Source: Oscillospiraceae bacterium
GTDB taxonomy: Bacteria > Bacillota > Clostridia > Oscillospirales > Oscillospiraceae
Length of the DNA: 64,000 nt
NCBI GenBank assembly: GCA_017540565.1
Contig: JAFYAU010000032.1
Span: forward strand, 1-64,000
Direction: 5' to 3'
Positions 25,720 through 34,120 of this stretch are shown piece by piece; position 1 is the stretch's first letter; every line of letters begins with the position of its first letter. The position numbers and the translations under genes were made by a program. The notes under the pieces were generated by a model that saw only the letters and a list, made by a program, of their open reading frames with translations, made no database searches and had not been told where the DNA came from.

Positions 25720-25995
25720 GGGTTGGCCATGTTCGCCTTCGACGAGGAGTATGAAGATCCCGACGACAGATACTGGCTGTGGAGATTTATGATCGGAGAA
25801 GAATACCACTGGAAGGGATACGGAGCGGTGGCGCTGCAGGAGATCATCCGGTATTTCAGGGATCACGGGGCGAACAATATCCGCCTGTCGACCAAACAGA
25901 CGAATGCAAAAGCGCTGGCTCTGTACCGCATGGCCGGCTTCCGGGAAACGGGTGAGATGAACGGGGAGGAGATCGTTCTCCAGCTGGATCTGTGA
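25720..25995 (+). pseudogene. C-terminal fragment of a GNAT acetyltransferase
   Basis: From IGLAMFAFDEEYED on, the sequence reads as the second half of a spermidine-type GNAT enzyme. It includes the acetyl-CoA loop (EEYHWKGYGAVALQEIIRYF) and the closing ALALYRMAGF segment. The first 60-70 residues of the family, with the start, are missing, and the GC-rich fragment begins exactly where the AT-rich kinase region ends. No good Shine-Dalgarno serves the first in-frame ATG (25729). It is most simply a gene whose 5' half was lost when the AT-rich segment arrived. Confidence 0.7.
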
Positions 25996-26059
25996 TTCCC
26001 GGTTTTCGGGAAACGCTCGTTTCGACTGGAACGTACGGATGACGGGAGGTGTGCGCCGC

Positions 26060-26383
26060 ATGATGAGCGGAACGGATATGAAGAAAGCGGCAGAGCTCTT
26101 CACGGAACTGAGAGATTATCTGGTCAGCCTGAATGACAGCGGCCTTTATTATCAGACGAGATATGCCTGCGACACCGTCAGAAGCCTTGAAGCGCCGGAA
26201 GACGCGGGAGAGGCCGAGGAGATCATCAGAAGGGCCTTTCGCGGACTGTTTCCGGCGAGAGGAGGCCTCTCGGATGTCGTCCTCTGGGACGGCGACCAGG
26301 AAACCCGGGCTGCGATTAACGAGCCCCTGCGAAGAATAGAAAAGGAACTCCGGACGATCGTCGCTCTACACGCGGCAGACTGA
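26060..26383 (+). CDS. Hypothetical protein
   Basis: About 107 residues, not recognised. It is soluble, helical and acidic, with repeated LxxLRDYL and IIRRAFRGLFPAR-like amphipathic helices. I place the start at the ATG at 26060, with GGGAGGT ahead of it; an earlier ATG at 26039 has no Shine-Dalgarno. It is followed at 13 bp by a small membrane-protein gene and then another unknown gene, all on the same strand and tightly spaced. Confidence 0.6.
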   Translation: MMSGTDMKKAAELFTELRDYLVSLNDSGLYYQTRYACDTVRSLEAPEDAGEAEEIIRRAFRGLFPARGGLSDVVLWDGDQETRAAINEPLRRIEKELRTIVALHAAD

Positions 26384-26396
26384 ATGAGGTGACAGC

Positions 26397-26621
26397 ATGG
26401 ATGACAGGAACGGAAGGAACTCGAAAAAGAACGGCGCCTCGGGCATGGTGCTCGGTATGTGTATCGGTCTCGCGGTCGGCACTGCCGTCGGAGCCGCAAC
26501 GCACAATATCGGGCTGTGGCTTCCGCTTGGACTCTGCGCCGGCCTGTGTCTCGGCCTCGTGACCGGACACGGCGACGATGATGACGGTGAAGACGGCGGA
26601 AACGCATCCGACGGAGAGTAA
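26397..26621 (+). CDS. Small glycine-rich membrane protein
   Basis: 74 residues. It has a short basic N-terminus, two hydrophobic helices rich in Gly, Ala and Cys (GMVLGMCIGLAVGTAVGAA and GLWLPLGLCAGLCLGLV), and a strongly acidic tail (GDDDDGEDGGN). The regular small residues suggest tight helix packing or oligomerisation. Shine-Dalgarno GAGGTGACAGC precedes the ATG. The stop is one base from the next likely start. I recognise the look of small Clostridia membrane proteins but know no function. Confidence 0.65.
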   Translation: MDDRNGRNSKKNGASGMVLGMCIGLAVGTAVGAATHNIGLWLPLGLCAGLCLGLVTGHGDDDDGEDGGNASDGE

Positions 26622-26622
26622 C

Positions 26623-27186
26623 ATGACGGATCTGCATCGCGGGGACGACCGCATGGAACGGGCGAAAGAACTGTTCTTTCAGTATCACGGGAACCGGTTC
26701 CATATGGACCGTGACGGCGCGGGTCCGGAATATGACAGTTTTCATGTGTCCCGGGAAACGGAAGAGCAGTGGACCGGAGAACTCATATCACGGCTTCTGG
26801 AATCGAAGCCGGAAGGCAGGGAAGCGCTTCGCCTCTGCTCGGCCGTATCGGATATGATCGCCCGAGACAGCCGCGGAGATGAATGGGACGCCTGCCTGTA
26901 CTATCCGCTGAAAGCAAAACAGCTGGACGACGTCACCGTGCTCTTTCTTCTGTCCTGCAGCTTCCGTATGGCGGAAAAGGCGGCGAAGAAGCACCTCTTT
27001 TCTCCGCAGGAGGCCGCCGCATACCGGCGCGAACTGGACAGCTTCTGCCGCTCCGTGCTGGAGCGTGCGGACGACGGGACGCTGACGCGCTCGGAAGACT
27101 ACGTCATGCGGGAGTTTTCCGATCCCGTTTATGTGAAAGAGTATATCGACGAACTGAAGACGAAATGGGACGGCCTGTTCCTCTGA
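26623..27186 (+). CDS. Hypothetical protein
   Basis: 187 residues if started at the ATG at 26623; a second candidate is the ATG at 26653 (MERAKELFFQYHG). Not recognised. It has a polar N-terminal part with FHMDRDG and FHVSRETEEQW, then helical stretches, with DEWDACLYYP in the middle. No membrane segment or catalytic motif is visible. The gene follows the small membrane-protein gene with one base between them, suggesting coupled expression. Confidence 0.6.
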   Translation: MTDLHRGDDRMERAKELFFQYHGNRFHMDRDGAGPEYDSFHVSRETEEQWTGELISRLLESKPEGREALRLCSAVSDMIARDSRGDEWDACLYYPLKAKQLDDVTVLFLLSCSFRMAEKAAKKHLFSPQEAAAYRRELDSFCRSVLERADDGTLTRSEDYVMREFSDPVYVKEYIDELKTKWDGLFL

Positions 27187-27247
27187 ACGGGGCCGCTGCC
27201 GGGCGGGAGGATCCCGCCGCTGAAAAGACCGGAAAGGAAACATACCG

Positions 27248-28363
27248 ATGATAGACAGGGAAAGGGTCGTAAGGGAATTCTGCGAACTGGTCTCCGTCGA
27301 TTCGCCCAGCTACGGCGAGCGGGAGATCACGGACGTGCTCAAGAGGAAACTCCGGGAGATCGGGTTCATGGTAACGGAGGACGGCGCCGCAGCGAAGATC
27401 GGAGGCAGCGCGGGCAATATCTGCGCCTACCTGGAAGGAGAAAGAGACGCGGAGCCGATCCTCTTCTGCGGGCACACGGACACGGTGGAGCCGTCGCGCG
27501 GGAAACGCGCGGTTCTTCATGACGACGGCATGATCATGTCCTCGGGGGACACGGTCCTCGGAGGGGACGATCTGTGCGGGGTGACAGAGATCCTGGAAGG
27601 CGTCCGGCATCTTCGGGAGGAGGGGATCCCTCACCGCCCTGTGGAAGTCGTGCTGATGGCGGCTGAGGAGGTCTTCGGCAAGGGCGCCAAGGCCTATGAT
27701 TACGAAAACCGGAGATTCCGCTCGAAGGAGGCTTACGTCCTCGACCTGTCCGGACCGGTCGGATCCGCGGCTCTTGCCGCGCCGACGATGATCGGCTGGG
27801 AGGCCCGGATCACGGGAAAGGCGGCCCACGCGGGGTTCGCTCCGGAGACCGGCGTGAGCGCCATTTCCGCGGCGGCCCGGGCGGTCGCCTCCCTGGCTCC
27901 CGGCTGGATCGGCGATGACACGACGATGAATGTCGGAACGGTCAGAGGCGGAGAAGCCAACAACATCGTTCCGGAGAGGTGCACGGTCACGGGCGAGGTA
28001 AGGAGCCTCGATCACGAAAAGGCGCTGGCGGTCATCGAGCAGATCCGCGGGACCTTCATGGAGCATGCGGGAGACGCAGAGGTGGAGTTTCTCACGGATC
28101 CGCATCTGACCGCCTACCGCATCCCGGAAGAGCACCCCGTCGTCAGACGCTTCCTCAGAGCGTGCGGGAGGCTCGGCCTGCCCGGGGATACGACCGTGAC
28201 GCTGGGAGGCAGCGACAACAACATCCTGCTCCTGCACGGCCTCACTGGCATCGTCCTCTCCTGCGGCATGAGGGCCGTCCACTCCACAGCGGAATACACC
28301 TGCGCGGAGGACCTGGTGAAAGGCGCGGGGCTGGTGGCGGAACTGCTCAAGGACATGGAATAA
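27248..28363 (+). CDS. M20-family metallopeptidase (PepT-like)
   Basis: A 371-residue two-zinc peptidase. The metal ligands and catalytic residues lie in the expected order: HTD in CGHTDTVEP, GGDD, the EE of MAAEEVFG, the Asp of LDLSGPVGS, and the final His of AVHSTAEY. A dimerisation domain lies between about residues 180 and 290 (GKAAHAGFAPE is its landmark). The family trims tripeptides or small acylated amino acids; PepT-like is the closest impression. Shine-Dalgarno GGAAAGGAAA precedes the ATG. A small membrane protein follows 30 bp downstream. Confidence 0.88.
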   Translation: MIDRERVVREFCELVSVDSPSYGEREITDVLKRKLREIGFMVTEDGAAAKIGGSAGNICAYLEGERDAEPILFCGHTDTVEPSRGKRAVLHDDGMIMSSGDTVLGGDDLCGVTEILEGVRHLREEGIPHRPVEVVLMAAEEVFGKGAKAYDYENRRFRSKEAYVLDLSGPVGSAALAAPTMIGWEARITGKAAHAGFAPETGVSAISAAARAVASLAPGWIGDDTTMNVGTVRGGEANNIVPERCTVTGEVRSLDHEKALAVIEQIRGTFMEHAGDAEVEFLTDPHLTAYRIPEEHPVVRRFLRACGRLGLPGDTTVTLGGSDNNILLLHGLTGIVLSCGMRAVHSTAEYTCAEDLVKGAGLVAELLKDME

Positions 28364-28393
28364 CAACTGTCAGGATATGCGGAGGAGATACCT

Positions 28394-28708
28394 ATGATCT
28401 TCGGGTTCATCATCGAACTGGCCGTCGGCCTTCTGTGCATCGTCCTCGGACTGCTCATCTGGCTGAAACGGAAAATATCGCTTCTCCATGACTATCACTA
28501 CCGGCACGTGAAGCAGGAGGATATCCCCGCGTATGTCCGCCTGATGGGGATCGGACTGATCCTGATCGGAGCGGGGCTCTGCGTGACGGGTTTTCTCAAT
28601 CTCCTGGAGTCCTCTCTGTGGTGGGCGCCCCTGGTCATCGGGCTCGCCGCAGGCATCATCGTGATGAGCATAGGGCAGAAGAGATACAACGGGTCCTGGA
28701 TGAGCTGA
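28394..28708 (+). CDS. Small membrane protein, DUF3784-like
   Basis: 104 residues with about three hydrophobic segments (residues 2-22, 49-68 and 74-92). A central loop with ISLLHDYHYRHVKQED matches my memory of DUF3784-type proteins, which are of unknown function. GGAGGAGATACCT lies before the ATG. The 163-base gap that follows (28709-28871) shows no gene or hairpin that I can support. Confidence 0.6.
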   Translation: MIFGFIIELAVGLLCIVLGLLIWLKRKISLLHDYHYRHVKQEDIPAYVRLMGIGLILIGAGLCVTGFLNLLESSLWWAPLVIGLAAGIIVMSIGQKRYNGSWMS

Positions 28709-28871
28709 AGCATGCCATGGAGGGAAGAAAAGCTGCTGTATACATGAAGCCGCTGCTCTCTATGGGTATTCCGGGAGAAATCAATGATACCGATCCGGGC
28801 ATCCGGCGGGCCAGTGAACTTCACGGCCGGTGTCCGGAAGTCCGGCAGAACAGGAAACGGAGGGACCGTAG

Positions 28872-29309
28872 ATGTATATGCCGCGGTTCAGATACGTGAG
28901 GATCCAGGGTAAGGAACTGGCGCGCAACACGATGTTCGCCAAGGGCATATTCAGCATGTGCTGGCAGCTGATCCAGCAGGACGTCATGGAAGAGGAGGAC
29001 GCGGACCTGTTCCGCGAGATCGACGGATGGTTCGCGGAAAAACTCCCGTGGCCGCCTCCCTGCCGGAATCAGGAGCCGGTGGTCTGCTGGTTCAAGACGG
29101 AGAACTCCGAGGAGATGCTGAAGATGATCCGGCCGGCGATGTGGCTGCTGGAGAAGTACGATCATCCGTACTATCTGGTCTACACGAACACGCCCGGCGA
29201 GATCGTCTACGAGGACCAGTACCAGATCGCTGCGAGGACCGACGGCGAGCTGTGCATCGAGGATCTGCAGCCATCCTGGTCCCCGGAGGATGAAGAAAAG
29301 CAGCAGTGA
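28872..29309 (+). CDS. Hypothetical protein
   Basis: 145 residues, not recognised. The N-terminal third is basic (RFRYVRIQGKELARNTMF). The middle has an aromatic, proline-rich stretch (FAEKLPWPPPCRNQEPVVCWFK) and the end is acidic. It is soluble, with no signal peptide. GGAGGGACC lies 8-14 bp before the ATG. The next gene follows at 12 bp. Cys residues occur singly and form no obvious metal site. Confidence 0.55.
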   Translation: MYMPRFRYVRIQGKELARNTMFAKGIFSMCWQLIQQDVMEEEDADLFREIDGWFAEKLPWPPPCRNQEPVVCWFKTENSEEMLKMIRPAMWLLEKYDHPYYLVYTNTPGEIVYEDQYQIAARTDGELCIEDLQPSWSPEDEEKQQ

Positions 29310-29321
29310 GGATTTTAGACC

Positions 29322-30326
29322 ATGATATTGCAGACAGAGCGCCTGATCCTCCGCCCGTGGACGGAGGACGACGCGGAAGAGTGCTACAGATATGCGAAGG
29401 ACCCGGCCGTAGGCCCGGCCGCCGGATGGCCGGTCCATACGGACGTGGAGAACACCCGGCAGGTGATCCGGGACATCCTTTCCGCGCCGGAAACGTACGC
29501 CGTCGTCCTGAAGGAGACGGGGCTTCCCGTGGGAAGCACCGGCCTGCATTTCCACACCGATCTGGTGACCGGAGAGGGCGAGGCGGAACTTGGATACTGG
29601 CTGGGCGTCCCTTACTGGGGCCGGGGCCTCATTCCCGAGGCGACTAGGGAGATGCTCCGCCACGCGTTCGAGGATCTCGGTCTGGACCGGATATGGTGCG
29701 GGCACTATACCGGGAACGGCAAATCCAGGCGGGTCCAGGAGAAACTGGGCTTCCGGTTCGTCCGGACCGCGGCGCATCAGCCCGTGCCGGAGATGGGCAC
29801 CACGCGTGAGGAACAGGTGAGGATCCTCACAAAGGAGGACTGGACGGAAGCGCGCAGGACGGTCACGGCGCATGTCCCGAAACGGGACGAACTCTGGTTC
29901 CGCCGGATGATGATGTCGGACCCGGAAACGATGTCATACAATCACGCCTGGGGCGGGACGATCCCGTTCCCTGAGGAAGACTGGAACGGCTGGTACGACT
30001 GTTGGGTCCGGGAGGCGGACGAGCGGGTCAGATACTACCGCTATCTGAAGGACGGCATGGGAAGACCGCTCGGAGAGATCGCATATCACCGTGACGGCGG
30101 CACAGGAAGGTATATGGCCGACGTGATCGTATACGCGCCATGCCGCGGAAACGGATACGGCGGACAGGGACTGGAGCTCCTGTGCCGGGCGGCCAGGGAA
30201 AACGGCGCGGACGTCCTGTACGATGACATGGCCGCGGACAATCCCGCCCGGGAACTTTTCCTGAGGCACGGATTCACCGCGGCGGACATCACGGACCGGA
30301 TCGTCCTTCTGAAAAGAGAACTGTGA
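29322..30326 (+). CDS. Two-domain GNAT acetyltransferase
   Basis: 334 residues made of two GNAT domains. Residues 1-165 are of the RimJ/RimL type (TERLILRPWTEDDAEECYRY, and YWGRGLIPEATREMLRHAF as the acetyl-CoA loop). Residues 175-334 are a second, different GNAT, with VYAPCRGNGYGGQGLELL as its acetyl-CoA loop and ADNPARELFLRHGF near the end. Both loops look intact, so both halves may be active. Fused double GNATs are known, but the substrates here are unknown. Confidence 0.8.
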   Translation: MILQTERLILRPWTEDDAEECYRYAKDPAVGPAAGWPVHTDVENTRQVIRDILSAPETYAVVLKETGLPVGSTGLHFHTDLVTGEGEAELGYWLGVPYWGRGLIPEATREMLRHAFEDLGLDRIWCGHYTGNGKSRRVQEKLGFRFVRTAAHQPVPEMGTTREEQVRILTKEDWTEARRTVTAHVPKRDELWFRRMMMSDPETMSYNHAWGGTIPFPEEDWNGWYDCWVREADERVRYYRYLKDGMGRPLGEIAYHRDGGTGRYMADVIVYAPCRGNGYGGQGLELLCRAARENGADVLYDDMAADNPARELFLRHGFTAADITDRIVLLKREL

Positions 30327-30358
30327 GAGCAACGGAAAGCGAGAACGGAGGCGGAGCC

Positions 30359-31030
30359 GTGACGAAACAGCTGTTTGTCCAGGCGATGGGGAAGTTCCTG
30401 GCGGGACTCGTTCTGACGGCGCTCCTGCTGTTCCTTCCCGCCGGGACCCTGCGCTACCGCGGCGGCTGGCTGCTGATCGCGCTCCTGTTTCTTCCCATGT
30501 TCCTCGCCGGTCTCGTGATGATGGTCCGGAAGCCGGAACTGCTGAGGAAGCGGCTGAACGCGAGGGAGAGGGAAGACGAGCAGAAGACGGTCGTGGCCCT
30601 GAGCGGGCTCATGTTCGCCGCGGCGTTCATCGCCGCCGGACTGAATCACCGCTTCGGATGGCTCACCGTTCCCGGATGGCTGGTGCGGACGGCGTCCGTG
30701 CTGTTTCTGGCCGCCTATCTGATGTATGCGGAAGTGCTCAGGGAGAACGAATACCTCTCCCGGACGGTGGAGGTGCGCGACGGCCAGAAAGTCGTGGATA
30801 CCGGCCTGTACGGCGTCATTCGGCATCCAATGTACACGGCGACGCTGGTGCTGTTCCTTTCCATGGGGCCCGTCCTCGGCTCCCCGGTGTCATTCATTAT
30901 CCTTCTGGGCTATATCCCCATCATCGTGAAGAGGATACGGAACGAGGAGAGGGTGCTCGTGAGAGAACTTGAAGGCTACGCGGAATACAGAAACAGAGTG
31001 AGATACCGGCTCATCCCTTTCCTATGGTGA
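30359..31030 (+). CDS. Isoprenylcysteine methyltransferase-like membrane methyltransferase
   Basis: 223 residues with four to five membrane segments. The C-terminal part has the ICMT/phospholipid methyltransferase signature GVIRHPMYTATL followed by RNEERVLVRELEGYAEY. This membrane family transfers methyl from SAM to prenyl-cysteine or lipids; in bacteria the substrate is generally unknown. I start it at the GTG at 30359 with GGAGGCGGA ahead. A GTG at 30323, overlapping the previous stop, is the alternative. Confidence 0.82.
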   Translation: MTKQLFVQAMGKFLAGLVLTALLLFLPAGTLRYRGGWLLIALLFLPMFLAGLVMMVRKPELLRKRLNAREREDEQKTVVALSGLMFAAAFIAAGLNHRFGWLTVPGWLVRTASVLFLAAYLMYAEVLRENEYLSRTVEVRDGQKVVDTGLYGVIRHPMYTATLVLFLSMGPVLGSPVSFIILLGYIPIIVKRIRNEERVLVRELEGYAEYRNRVRYRLIPFLW

Positions 31031-31078
31031 TAAGCCCGGCTCCCGGCGGACGGCGCCGGGCATAATGGAGACCCATCT

Positions 31079-31708
31079 ATGCTTGAAAAAGTCAGAACGG
31101 CGGACATGTCCGCCCGGAAAACATACAGATTCCTCTGGCCGATCGTCATTTTCCTCTGCGGAGCCGCGCTCGGCCTCATATCGAAGATCCTCGACGGGAC
31201 GGCAGCAAACGAACTGCCTGCCATTCTGCAGCGGCTGGATATCACGAACTTCCTCGGGCGCTTTGCCGTCTGGATCTTTCTCGCTGCCTGCATCGCCGCG
31301 TACAGCCGCACCCCGAAAAGGGCGGCCCTGAACGTGTTCGTGTTCTTCCTGGGGATGGTCGGATGCTACTATCTCTACAGCGCGCTGGCGGCGGGATTCT
31401 TCCCGCGCACCTACGCGGCGATATGGTTCGGGATCACGGTGATCTCGCCGCTACCGGCCTTCTTCTGCTGGTACGCGAAGGGGAGAGGCTGGCCGGCGGT
31501 CATCCTCTCCGGCCTCATCGTCGGAGCGATCCTGTCGCAGACTGTCCTGCTGCTGCAGGGGATCCGCATCGCCCACGTGCCGGAGCTGATCGTGCTCGCG
31601 CTCGCGCTCATCGTGTTCAGGAGAAAGCCGAAGGAATTCGCCGTCATGACTGCAGCCGCGCTGCTCACCGCCGTTGCCGTGCAGGCACTGCTGCCGGTCT
31701 GGGGATGA
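31079..31708 (+). CDS. Polytopic membrane protein of unknown function
   Basis: 209 residues with about six hydrophobic segments and a short basic N-terminus. It resembles small DUF-type membrane proteins of Clostridia, but I cannot name a family with confidence. No substrate-binding or catalytic motif stands out. GGAGACCC lies before the ATG at 31079. Confidence 0.6.
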   Translation: MLEKVRTADMSARKTYRFLWPIVIFLCGAALGLISKILDGTAANELPAILQRLDITNFLGRFAVWIFLAACIAAYSRTPKRAALNVFVFFLGMVGCYYLYSALAAGFFPRTYAAIWFGITVISPLPAFFCWYAKGRGWPAVILSGLIVGAILSQTVLLLQGIRIAHVPELIVLALALIVFRRKPKEFAVMTAAALLTAVAVQALLPVWG

Positions 31709-31763
31709 CGGAAGGAGCGGCGGCACGCACAGGGAACTTTACCACACGGAAGGACAGAGGGAT

Positions 31764-32525
31764 ATGCATTCCAGATACTATGAGATCAACGAAAACGGGA
31801 ACAACATCCGCTGCAAGGTCTATTACGGTGACAGGCCGAAGGCGGAGAAGGCGGTCGTGTTCTGCACGGGGTTTGCCGGCCACAGGGACAACAACGCCTG
31901 CGCGGGATTTGCCGAGAAGCTTCTGTCGAAAAGGAAGGACGCCGCCGTCATCGTTTTCAACTGGCCGGCGCACGGAGACGACGTGAAGAAAAAGCCGTCG
32001 ATGGCTGACTGCATGACCTATCTCGATTCGGTGATCCGCGACGCGCCGGATCGGTTCGGAGCGGAGGAACTGTACTGCTATGCGACCAGCTTCGGCGGGT
32101 ATCTCGTGCTGAAGTACATCTCCGAGCACGGCGATCCGTTCGTGAAGATCGCCCTGCGGTGCCCGGCGGTCGACATGTACGACGTGCTGACGAAGGCCAT
32201 CATGAGGGACGGCGACGCGGAGAAGCTCGAAAAAGGGAAGGACGTGCAGACGGGCTTCGACCGGAAGATCACCGTATCGGCCGCGTTCCTCGGCGAGCTG
32301 AAGGAGGCCGACCTGAGGAAAAGGGACTTTCTGGAGGAATCCGAAAAGCTCCTGATCCTTCACGGGACCGCTGACGAGGTCGTCCCGTTCGAAGCCGTCC
32401 GGCAGTTTGCGGACGACAATCTGATCGAATTCATCCCGGTGGAAAAGGCGGATCACCGGTTCCAGAATCCGAACCACATGAGCCTTGCGACCAGGGACGT
32501 CATGCGGTTTTTCGGCTTTTCGTGA
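31764..32525 (+). CDS. Alpha/beta hydrolase
   Basis: 253 residues with the alpha/beta hydrolase fold: oxyanion region VVFCTGFAGHRDN, nucleophile elbow YATSFGGYL (Ser flanked by Thr and Phe-Gly-Gly rather than the strict GxSxG), acid in LLILHGTADEVVP and His in KADHRF. This fits peptidase-S9-like or acyl-hydrolase proteins. The substrate is unknown. The start is the ATG at 31764 with GGAAGGACAGAGG upstream. A second, unrelated alpha/beta hydrolase gene follows at 29 bp. Confidence 0.82.
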   Translation: MHSRYYEINENGNNIRCKVYYGDRPKAEKAVVFCTGFAGHRDNNACAGFAEKLLSKRKDAAVIVFNWPAHGDDVKKKPSMADCMTYLDSVIRDAPDRFGAEELYCYATSFGGYLVLKYISEHGDPFVKIALRCPAVDMYDVLTKAIMRDGDAEKLEKGKDVQTGFDRKITVSAAFLGELKEADLRKRDFLEESEKLLILHGTADEVVPFEAVRQFADDNLIEFIPVEKADHRFQNPNHMSLATRDVMRFFGFS

Positions 32526-32554
32526 CGGGAAGGAGAAAGCGGGGAGGCGGGACT

Positions 32555-33229
32555 ATGACCGTTCACGTGAACGGAACGGATCTTATGGTGGAACGGACCG
32601 GAGCGGGAAGACCCCTCGTCATGGTCCACGGCAACGGGGAGGACCACACCATCTTCGACGAGGCCGTCGGCGTTCTGAAAGAGGACTTCGACTGCGTCTG
32701 CCCGGACAGCCGGGGCCACGGCGGGAGCGCTCCCGTATCCGAGTTCCACTATGAGGACATGGCGGAGGACGTGATCGCGCTGATGGAGGCGCTGGATCTG
32801 CGCGACGCCGTCTTTTACGGATTCAGCGACGGCGGGATCGTCGGCCTGCTCGCGGCCGCCCGGTGCAGCCGGATCTCCACGCTGATCGTGAGCGGCGCCA
32901 ACGTGACTCCGCGCGGCGTGTCGCGGCGGATCAGGCTCCTGTTCCGCCTGACGTATCTTGTAAGGAAAGATCCTCTCATCCGGCTGATGATCCGCGAGCC
33001 GCATATCTCAGACGGGACGCTGCGGAGGATCACGGCGCGGACCCTGGTACTCGCGGGGAGCCGGGACATGATCCGCGAGAAGGAGACCCGGCATATCGCC
33101 GAGACGATCCCCGGGGCGGAGCTCCGCATCCTTGACGGGGAGGACCACGGGTCGTATATTGTTCACAGCGAAAAGATCGCGGAGATCATCCGGGCGTTCG
33201 TCCGGGAGGAAGAGGAAACGGAGGGGTAG
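32555..33229 (+). CDS. Alpha/beta hydrolase
   Basis: 224 residues and a compact alpha/beta hydrolase. The motifs are LVMVHGNGEDHTIF, PDSRGHGGS, the nucleophile elbow GFSDGG, the acid in VLAGSRDMI and the His in DGEDHGSY. It looks like an esterase or C-C bond hydrolase of the MhpC/RsbQ-like type; the substrate is unknown. GGGGAGGCGG precedes the ATG at 32555. The VanX-like gene begins one base after its stop. Confidence 0.82.
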   Translation: MTVHVNGTDLMVERTGAGRPLVMVHGNGEDHTIFDEAVGVLKEDFDCVCPDSRGHGGSAPVSEFHYEDMAEDVIALMEALDLRDAVFYGFSDGGIVGLLAAARCSRISTLIVSGANVTPRGVSRRIRLLFRLTYLVRKDPLIRLMIREPHISDGTLRRITARTLVLAGSRDMIREKETRHIAETIPGAELRILDGEDHGSYIVHSEKIAEIIRAFVREEEETEG

Positions 33230-33230
33230 G

Positions 33231-33890
33231 ATGTCGACAGATTTCGAAAAGCGGGCCGCGCTGGACAGTTCCGGGTTCGTGGTCCTGGCCGACCACGTTC
33301 CGGGGGTCGTGCAGGAGATCCGCTACTATTCCACCTACAATTTCGTGGGAGACCGGATTGACGGATACGAGGAGCCGTGCGCGCTGATCACCATCGAGGC
33401 GGCGCGCGCCCTGAAGGCGGTGGCAAACCAGGCGGCGGTCATGGGATACCGTCTGAAGATCTTCGACGCCTACCGGCCGGCCGCCGCCGTGCGCAATTTC
33501 GTGCTCTGGGGCATCGAGGATCTGGACCTGCGGATGAAGCCCTTCTTCTATCCGGACCTGGAGAAGCAGGAACTGTTCAGCCGGGGATACATCGCGAGCC
33601 GCTCCAGCCACAGCCGCGGGAGCACCGTCGACCTGACGCTGCTCGACATGGCGAAGGGCCGGGAGGCGGACATGGGAAGCCCCTTCGATTTCTTCAGTGA
33701 GGTGTCCCATCCGGACAGCACGCTCGTCACGGAGGAGCAGCACGCCAACCGGATGATGCTCCAGGATCTGATGGTCAGGAACGGCTTTGTGCCGATCGAC
33801 TGCGAATGGTGGCATTTCACGCTCGAGAAGGAACCGTATCCGGATACGTATTTCGAGTTTCCCGTCTCCTCCTCCAGCCTCAGGAGATGA
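33231..33890 (+). CDS. D-alanyl-D-alanine dipeptidase, VanX/DdpX family
   Basis: 219 residues. The VanX zinc site is present: SSHSRGSTVDL gives the His and Asp ligands, and CEWWHF gives the catalytic Glu and the third His. The arginine of DAYRPAAAV and the N-terminal EIRYYSTYNFVG also match. The family cleaves free D-Ala-D-Ala. No vanH, vanA or vanRS gene is nearby, so wall recycling or nutrient use (as for E. coli DdpX) is more likely than glycopeptide resistance. It is closely spaced with the hydrolase gene upstream, and a terminator lies 125 bp downstream. Confidence 0.88.
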   Translation: MSTDFEKRAALDSSGFVVLADHVPGVVQEIRYYSTYNFVGDRIDGYEEPCALITIEAARALKAVANQAAVMGYRLKIFDAYRPAAAVRNFVLWGIEDLDLRMKPFFYPDLEKQELFSRGYIASRSSHSRGSTVDLTLLDMAKGREADMGSPFDFFSEVSHPDSTLVTEEQHANRMMLQDLMVRNGFVPIDCEWWHFTLEKEPYPDTYFEFPVSSSSLRR

Positions 33891-34014
33891 AGAACCGTCA
33901 GGGGCACGGGTCCGATACCGTATTTCCCTGGACCGGCGGGACCCCGTCCGCACGGAAGGTGTCCGCGAAGAACCGGAAGGCCTGGTCCCGCCCGTATAAA
34001 CAGCATACAGACGG

Positions 34015-34046
34015 ACACGCCGCAGCTTCATGCCGCGGCGTGTTTT
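34015..34046 (+). terminator. Terminator after the VanX-like gene
   Basis: ACACGCCGC (34015-34023) pairs with GCGGCGTGT (34035-34043), followed by TTT. The 230-base gap 33891-34120 holds nothing else that I can support. Confidence 0.75.
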
Positions 34047-34120
34047 CTGTTGACGAAAAAGCCTATTCGCCGGATAATGGAACATATAGCAAAAAGACGG
34101 CGGGAAAGGAGGACGTGCCT

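Noticed and set aside
28709-28871. Possible small gene between the DUF3784-like gene and the next gene
   Set aside because: A short frame exists, but no Shine-Dalgarno serves it and its sequence resembles nothing known.
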